Source: Ephydatia muelleri | Taxonomy: Eukaryota; Porifera; Demospongiae; Spongillida; Spongillidae | Direction: 5' to 3' | NCBI GenBank assembly: GCA_013339895.1 | Contig: JABACO010000022.1 | Coordinates: 5,146,610-5,210,609 of the forward strand | DNA length: 64,000 nucleotides | Part shown: positions 58,451 to 64,000 of the stretch, piece after piece | Position numbering within the stretch: the first letter of the stretch is position 1 | Layout of the letters: every line of letters starts with the position of its first letter | Program-made: the position numbers and the translations under genes | Notes under the pieces: model-generated | The model's database searches: none | What the model was told of the DNA's origin: nothing | Seen by the model: the letters and a program-made list of their open reading frames with translations, nothing else

Positions 58451-59730
58451 CCATGCATCAGTGAAGGCCAACGCTAGGGCAATTCTGTACAGATCCTAAT
58501 AATATTATGTTGTTCATATGACACAAATTTAATTAATTGGAATAATCATTTTATGTCATAGTTTTTGGAGTTTATTGTCTACCAGAAAATTATAATCTTA
58601 CAAGTTATTATATATTATTAATTTCTTAATAGCACTTAAAACTTTGTACTAGAAATATTTGCCTATTAAGGGCAACACTTACAATAAGCTTAGTAACCAT
58701 TCATAATACGAATTCTAATACATGTTCAGTTCATTTCATGCACCATCTTTGGTGTGTTAGTGGTCCCTATGTGGTGAAGATTTCGACTAGATGAGCCAAG
58801 GGGCCGACACACCGAGCCTGTATGCTAAGGGAAAAATAAAGCTCAAATCCGCAAAATAATAATGACCATGCATAGGTACATGTATCATCATACTGTCTAG
58901 ATAGAATTCATTAAATCATGATTCAGAATATATCTCCAATTCAACTTTTACAAAATCGATACGAAACGTCAAATGGGTTTGCATGCACGCTTTTGTCGAA
59001 AATTCAAGCACATTGTGCAGTCTTGAAAGAGACCTAACTTTTAAACTGATCATATTGCAATTCAAATCGCATCAGATTGTATCCAATTGTCGAAAAGTCC
59101 TACATGGATTTATAACAGCGCACAGTGTTTAAAAAAAAAAAAGTGGGTCCCAGGACGGACTTGGTAATTTCCCTGTCCAGTAGTATTTGGTAACTTTTAA
59201 TGCAGGTTTAGCATACTACCATAGCCATGCTTCTCATTTGAACACGCCAGAATGACCACTGGACTGGGTTACTGAGTACTTTGTAATCTTGCCTACACTA
59301 ATTAGGGAGGATCCCCGCCCGGCCCAACGACACAACTCATCAGTTAACGATTCAATTTAATAAAGTATTATCGCTTTGAATGCTACCGGACCTTGAAGTA
59401 CACAGCACTGTTGTGTTTTTCCCTAAAATGTCAGCCACTACCATTTGTTTCAAAACACAGCGAGCTGGAGCAGCTGCTTGTATTTGCCTTTTTCCCTCCT
59501 AATCGATACCGTCGCTCATTTGCTCCCGATAAACCACACCCTCTGTCTCTCTAACTCAGCCGATTGGAAGGAATAGAAGACGAGATGATAAAATGGACAT
59601 ACATGGATCAAATACTTGTGCGAACACGCCGTTTACACCCCATGCATGCATGGGGTACATTACAAACACTTGAAACACAATATAATTAAGTACTGCATGC
59701 ATATTGAAAACCAGTTCAAGCAGCTAGGAT
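58451..59730. other. Intergenic, no gene recognised
   Basis: AT-rich on the left, more mixed from 58740. No coding signal. Confidence 0.5.
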
Positions 59731-60403
59731 TTATGGATACATACATTGAGCATTACAGCCGGCACTGGGAAGGTCAGACACGCGAAGAGGGTATGCAGTG
59801 AGGATGTCCTTAGAACTGTTCACGATGTACATTGCCACAGCAATGGCTTTCTGGGTGTCCTGAACACAAAGCAGCTTTTCCTGGGCAACTAGAGAAGAAC
59901 ATTTACTCGACTTATACAACGTGATGAGATAGTTCACTGTGTTGACAATGCTGTCGGTGAAGAATAGTTGGTTTGCAATGATGGGAGTTTTTGTGACATA
60001 ATCCTTTATATCAGCATTGAAGATTTTCACATCGCTTCGGCACTCGAAACCCCTGTACGTGGCACACTTGCTTGATGTTATAACACACACCGGATCCTTT
60101 CCACTCGGAAGGCAGTGGAAGCCTTGTGCCCGACCACTACTTACAATTTCTCCGCAGAAGATGTGAGTTAGTGCAATTTTGGGAGTTGTGTCGCTCCATA
60201 CTGGAGTTGCTGCTGGGGTGTTCAAGGTGCATTGAAACGTTGATGGTGGCACAAGCTGAAATTAATTAGCATTGTTAATTACTGACAAAATTCTTTTAAA
60301 ACTGCCTTACACTTGGTTTATTGTGGTGGACTCGATGTCCCCAAACTGCTGTAAGATTCAGAGATAGCACAGCCAATGCAGCAAGTCTCATTTTGTGCAG
60401 CAT
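59731..60403 (-). CDS. Secreted EndoU-like ribonuclease-type protein (two exons, 205 aa)
   Basis: Exon 1, 60403-60311, encodes a signal peptide (MLHKMRLAALAVLSLNLTAV). Exon 2, 60255-59731, begins in phase 0 after a TTTCAG acceptor. The mature part shows the pattern of the EndoU superfamily (bacterial-type branch): HIFCGEI with His62, GRAQGFHC with His78, KDP, and a late ILTAYPL with Thr184-Tyr186, the two histidines and a Thr/Ser-x-Tyr being the usual active-site set. Family members cut RNA at uridines. Cysteines at about 40, 65, 79, 88, 95, 103 and near the C-terminus suggest disulphides in a secreted protein. I see no stop or frame break. Activity is inferred from motifs; a catalytically changed relative is possible. 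An internal Met at 60391 is an alternative start. Confidence 0.75.
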
Positions 60404-61350
60404 TTTGTTTTCTGAACAACAATTATCAATCGAAGTTCATTCAAATAGATGACAGTCACTAAAACGAAAAGAGCCTTTTGATTTTTAAACAGTGGGACCT
60501 AGACCAGGATAGGCCAGTTTCATTGCAGCTTGTACCGAACTTTAGTCTGTATCCAATCTTTCAACAACAAAAACGAAACCGCTTTTCGTCTACGTGCATG
60601 TGACGATCGATACGCACACCACACACACACACATACACACACACACGCATGCACACACACACACACGCACGCACGTACACACACACACACTACATCATCA
60701 CACACCACATCACGCACACGCACGCACACACACACACACATCACCACACACCACATCACGCACACGCACGCACACATCATGCACTGCATTGTGCAGCTTG
60801 CTCGTTGAAATTAGACTGCCGTGCGCCACGTCATAGATAAGATCCACTAACCTGCGCTGCGTTGTATACACAGATTCGAGATATCTTTTCCACACAACGA
60901 GATATTCAACGGCTACAGTGCTGTCACGTGCATTTACTTGAGAATGTGCTGAAGAGGAGCATTTAAATGAATATTGACAAAATATATACTATAGTTGTTT
61001 TGTAGAGATAGTTTAATTTTGGAAAGCTTCCCTTTGACGATTTAGCTACTAAGCTCAAACAGATCAGATTGGTCGGATTTGGAGTACAGATGGGATATCT
61101 GATCTGTTCGATTAGGCTAATCAGTCCAGGTAACAATGTGAATCTGAACTTTATGCAATAACAGATATCTGAACTGATATCTGAACTAGCTAGCATCCTT
61201 CTCGTATTAAATACAATGTTTCAGTGGAAACTTGTTAACCACCATACAAATTATTCATGCTCATACCACCACACCATCCGGTTGTTCCGTGCATAATCTG
61301 TGCAATGATGCCAATGAAAGTGAAGAACGCTGTGTACTCGCATTACTATC
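60404..61350. other. Intergenic region with a CA/CG microsatellite
   Basis: Holds (CA)n and GCACGCAC-type repeat at 60609-60776, in which a block of about 60 bp appears twice. No gene seen. Confidence 0.6.
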
Positions 61351-61432
61351 ATGGGCGTAGAGTACGGGGGGGGGGGGGGGGGGGGGGGGGGGGCTGAGGG
61401 GCTCAGGCCCCCCCCCCCCCGGCGTACTTATT
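61351..61432. repeat. Poly-G / poly-C hairpin flanked by GTAC
   Basis: About 27 G at 61367-61393, then GCTGAGGGGCTCAGGC and about 12 C, with GTAC just outside both ends. The GGGCGTAGAGTAC...GGGGCTGAGGGGCTCAGGCCCC arrangement resembles the ends of some hAT-type transposons, but this is a weak resemblance. Run lengths may be unreliable. Confidence 0.7.
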
Positions 61433-61519
61433 CATTTTATAAAGTTATTAATATGCGCTATGATTTAATTGTGTTAGACCCGCCTTCTAATTTGCAAATC
61501 GTGCACGTGCACAACAACG

Positions 61520-61940
61520 ATGAAGCGAAATGACTACTATTCTGTGCAAAATAAGATTTGTCAGCAACCAATATTGACAGCAGCTGAGCTTAGTAAGCAG
61601 AGTGAAGTACTTATAGATGCTTGTGAACATCCCGTGGACAAAGGTAACGTGATCACGAACACGTTGCGGAACTTTCGGAGGTAAGTCAGATGACCTCAAA
61701 GATGACCTCAAAGTGTAATGAACCTACATGTAGATCTGAGGAGCTATGTGGTTCGGGTAGAAAATTTCAGCTTAGTTGGAAAGCGAAGTACAACTGGATC
61801 GAGTACAACGTGGACAAACGCCGTGTCTTTTGCTCAGCTTCAGGGAGGAGCAGTAAGTACACACATGCAATGTCACACTGTAGCATTGCATGTATGTACT
61901 TACTGCTCCTCCCGTAGGTGGTTGGATTGTGCTGTTTTGA
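61520..61940 (+). CDS. Short TTF-type zinc-finger protein or transposase N-terminal fragment (three exons, 100 aa)
   Basis: Exons 61520-61680, 61734-61852, 61918-61940. The first donor is perfect (AG|GTAAGT), introns are 53 and 65 bp, and phases fit. The product starts MKRNDYYSVQNKICQQPIL and carries GSGRKFQLSWKAKYNWIEYN then RVFCSAS, the start of the TTF-type zinc finger of ZNF862-like and hAT-type transposase proteins (R+F..W...+.W..Y....VFC..C). The expected second cysteine is replaced and the frame stops soon after, so it is probably a truncated element or a pseudogene. The second intron is almost wholly an inverted repeat. Confidence 0.5.
61843..61913. repeat. 30-bp inverted repeat covering an intron and its 5' splice site
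   Basis: Arms 61843-61872 and 61884-61913 match at 29 of 30 positions with an 11-bp loop. The left arm includes the last 10 bp of exon 2 and the donor GTAAGT of the TTF-type gene; the right arm ends 4 bp before the acceptor. Confidence 0.9.
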
Positions 61941-61999
61941 AGTTCATGTAGAACTTGTGCTGGCTTGTTGTGCTGACGGCAATGGGGTGTGTTGTAAGC

Positions 62000-62712
62000 T
62001 CAAGCCATAACATCTGTCCCACTAGATGTACAATGCACCATTATGTCACCAAGCAACCGAATGATAAGCTCTGGAGGCTGTATGAGCTCGGCGGGCTGAA
62101 GACTGGTGACTGAATAGCAGCAGGGGCACTTGAGTCGTACAGTGACACGAATCCACTCCTTAAGACACGAGCTACAAACATAGGCGTGGCATGGTAGCTC
62201 TATAGGTTGATATAGCATGTACAAACAAATTGGACACTTAACTGCGTCTACCATTGACAATATCTGTTTTGTTGACACAGAAAGCACCAGTACTTTGGTG
62301 ATAATAGTAGGTGGTCTATCACAGCCATGATGCCTGTTGGTGTGTACCATAGCTGCTATACTTGTAAAATGGTTTACATGCCTACAGCATAACATGTTAA
62401 GCTACATGAACCTGTACCTTACAAGTGTCAGCAGTGTGTGTGGACCAGTTATATGGCTGCACTTGACACACTTGTATTGGTTCTTACACCTGCAACCTCA
62501 ACATTGCCTTATGGCACAAATGTGCAGAACAATTGTGGGTGATCTCCTTCTGGTCTGTTGAGACACTGAGACTAAAGACTATCAGTTTAGGTGCTGCACT
62601 GGTATGTAGGCTCTAGCTTTGGTGGTTTGCCCTTGGCTTTGACTCCTCTATGAAGTTTGCACCCACATACCATGCAGAGATCCGCCGATCGGCATTTGTG
62701 GTGGGATTCCAT
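62000..62712 (-). CDS. RAG1 N-terminal-like zinc-binding protein with RING finger (N-RAG type)
   Basis: Minus strand, ATG at 62712. A first segment reads MESHHKCRSADLCMVCGCKL, then KPPKLEPTY. A second (about 62565-62490) reads HNCSAHLCHKAMLRLQ, or DHPQLFC in the neighbouring frame. A third Cys-rich stretch (GCRCKNQYKCVKC, about 62480-62440) lies next. A long frame to the stop at 62000 holds a RING finger: KCPICLYMLYQPIELPC, YVCSSCLKEW, LKCPCC, then PPELIIRLLGDIMVHC. Vertebrate RAG1 has the same motifs in the same order before its core: CRICG, HPTEFCHNC, C.IC, RING, then FL..LNSLMVKC. Exon borders are uncertain: 62712-62600 joined to 62565-62490 is phase-consistent but needs a 34-bp intron. 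No catalytic core follows before the TTF-type gene. It may be a host gene or a relic of a DNA transposon carrying this domain. Confidence 0.62.
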
Positions 62713-63299
62713 AATTTATGAGGTGGTGCGCATTGTGGATGGAGTGATATTATGTATTTCTGTGAGTGGCAGGAACTGCGGCACCACGAGTAAAACACAT
62801 ATTCTTACGTGAAAAAGATTGGTCGTTCCACTCCTGCGTCTTTTTGTACCACTTGTAAGGGCGGAAAAAAAGATACGAAGGCCAGACTGAATGACATTTT
62901 TCGCGCCATTTGGAGAGTACATGCAATATGCGCGTGGAGAATCACGCTACGCGTTAGCTATAGGACATGCGTTTAAGTAAAAACCAAACTAGTTTTACTA
63001 GTTAGAAATGGTTTCAAGATGTACATTACTGCTACAAGTTTTGCATTTTTGATGGGTGAACTTTTAATGAGATGGCGGCTAGCCATGATTGACTTAAACC
63101 GTAAATGATGTCAGTGTGTTCTATTTATAAGCCTTTTGTCCACTCGAAACAGCTGTGGCATGTATCACATATAATGTATTGAGCTGCAGCTGGTCAATGT
63201 TACACTGCACAATATATTCGTACAAAGTTCCGTGCATGTGGGTCATATATCATTGATATCCACCTCCACAATATCATGAAGCTACTCATTCGTACCGGG
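62713..63299. other. Intergenic, no gene recognised
   Basis: Should contain the upstream region of the RAG1-like gene (minus strand) and the 3' end of the secreted-protein gene. No motif stands out. Confidence 0.5.
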
Positions 63300-63990
63300 T
63301 CACGCACTGACGCACTGATCCAGTTCGAAAGATAAACAGTCGTACAGATTTGTTTGCAGAGTTAGCGCCACGTGTTGATCACCGATTGGAATACTGACAG
63401 GATACGAGACTAACGTTGAACTGCAGCGATGGACTGTTCCTCTGACGCAAGGCTTTCCAGCTACAGAATATGGATTTGGGGAAGTAAGAAGAGACAGAGA
63501 ATGTACTCTCGAGCTGACAAAAAGGCAATCATTAATTGAGTAAGAATTACTTCCCACTATTTTATATTCACGTATATGACGAACGAGCTATCGGCAATCA
63601 TAAGCTATATATATATAGCGCAAAATTGCTGGCGGCCCAGCAGGGCACGAAAGAGATCTGCATATACCATGGTTGCATAATATAATTATAATAATAGAAC
63701 TGTTGCAAAGGTATATATTTACCTTTGAAGCACACCTCCAAGCTATTAATGCCTCCATTATTAAACTCCAGCTCCAGCTCCGTGCACGTCTTCTGACACT
63801 TAATGCGTATGGCAAATTGATCAAATCGATCGTCAATCTGTGATAAAAGGTTAAACCCCACTGCTGTTAGATCAGTTTTCCAGCCGCAGCCCGTAACGCT
63901 CTTAATAGGCGCCGCACTGGCAGATGGCACGGAGACACAGAAAAAAGCTACGAGCAAGATAAATCCAAATTGCAAAAGCTTTACCATCAT
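63300..63990 (-). CDS. Small secreted cysteine-containing protein (two exons, 157 aa), family unknown
   Basis: Exon 1, 63990-63723, starts with two adjacent ATGs and a clear signal peptide (MVKLLQFGFILLVAFFCVSV), probably cut after ASA. Donor AAAG|GTAAAT. Exon 2, 63505-63300, joins in phase at an AG acceptor (GAGAG|TACATT); a second AG lies 8 bp upstream but breaks the frame. The mature part has about seven cysteines (GCGWKTDL, IKCQKTC, LEVCFK, KPCVRGTVHRC, YDCLSF, DQCVSA) and no membrane segment, so it should be secreted and disulphide-bonded. I do not recognise the family. It lies on the same strand as the EndoU-like gene, about 2.9 kb away. Confidence 0.65.
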
Positions 63991-64000
63991 CTCACACGGT

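Overview
The window looks like nuclear DNA of an early-branching animal, most likely a sponge. Genes have many short exons with GT-AG introns, some only 50-60 bp. The DNA is rich in micro- and minisatellites and dead non-LTR retrotransposon copies. The recognisable host genes (NAXD, CEP164, cadherins, a Tudor domain, a RAG1-like N-terminus) are animal genes. The sponge assignment is inference from gene structure and from the retrotransposon family, which I recall as common in sponges and other basal animals.

Layout. 840-6039 (-): an NAD(P)HX dehydratase (NAXD) gene, six exons seen, running off the left edge and interrupted by a 1000-N gap. One intron holds an antisense Tudor-domain fragment set between 35-bp repeats. 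6343-9985 (-) and 13070-13535 (-): decayed copies of one retrotransposon family, plus a foldback element. 14474-17938 (+): a cadherin-like receptor encoded in one coding exon. 19128-21829 (-): a five-exon basic protein resembling CKAP2. It is divergent, across 267 bp, from 22097-45948 (+): a 28-exon CEP164 orthologue of 1461 codons that I assembled from phase-compatible exons. 49683-54155 (+): a second single-coding-exon cadherin-like receptor. 56430-58450 (+): a retrotransposon copy in which three separate segments have expanded into minisatellites. 59731-60403 (-): a secreted EndoU-like protein. 61520-61940 (+): a short TTF-type zinc-finger gene or transposon remnant. 62000-62712 (-): a RAG1 N-terminal-like gene with RING finger. 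63300-63990 (-): a small secreted cysteine-containing protein.

How the genes relate. CEP164 (centriole distal appendage, cilia) and the CKAP2-like protein (spindle or microtubules) share one upstream region, so they may share a bidirectional promoter. The two cadherin-like genes flank this pair, and each has a 3' splice site just before its ATG, so each is probably a 5'-UTR exon plus one coding exon. The right end groups two secreted proteins with two zinc-binding proteins that look transposon-linked.

The most notable items are the RAG1-like zinc-motif series, the minisatellites born inside a retrotransposon, the in-frame 24-bp coding minisatellite in CEP164, and the secreted EndoU-like gene.
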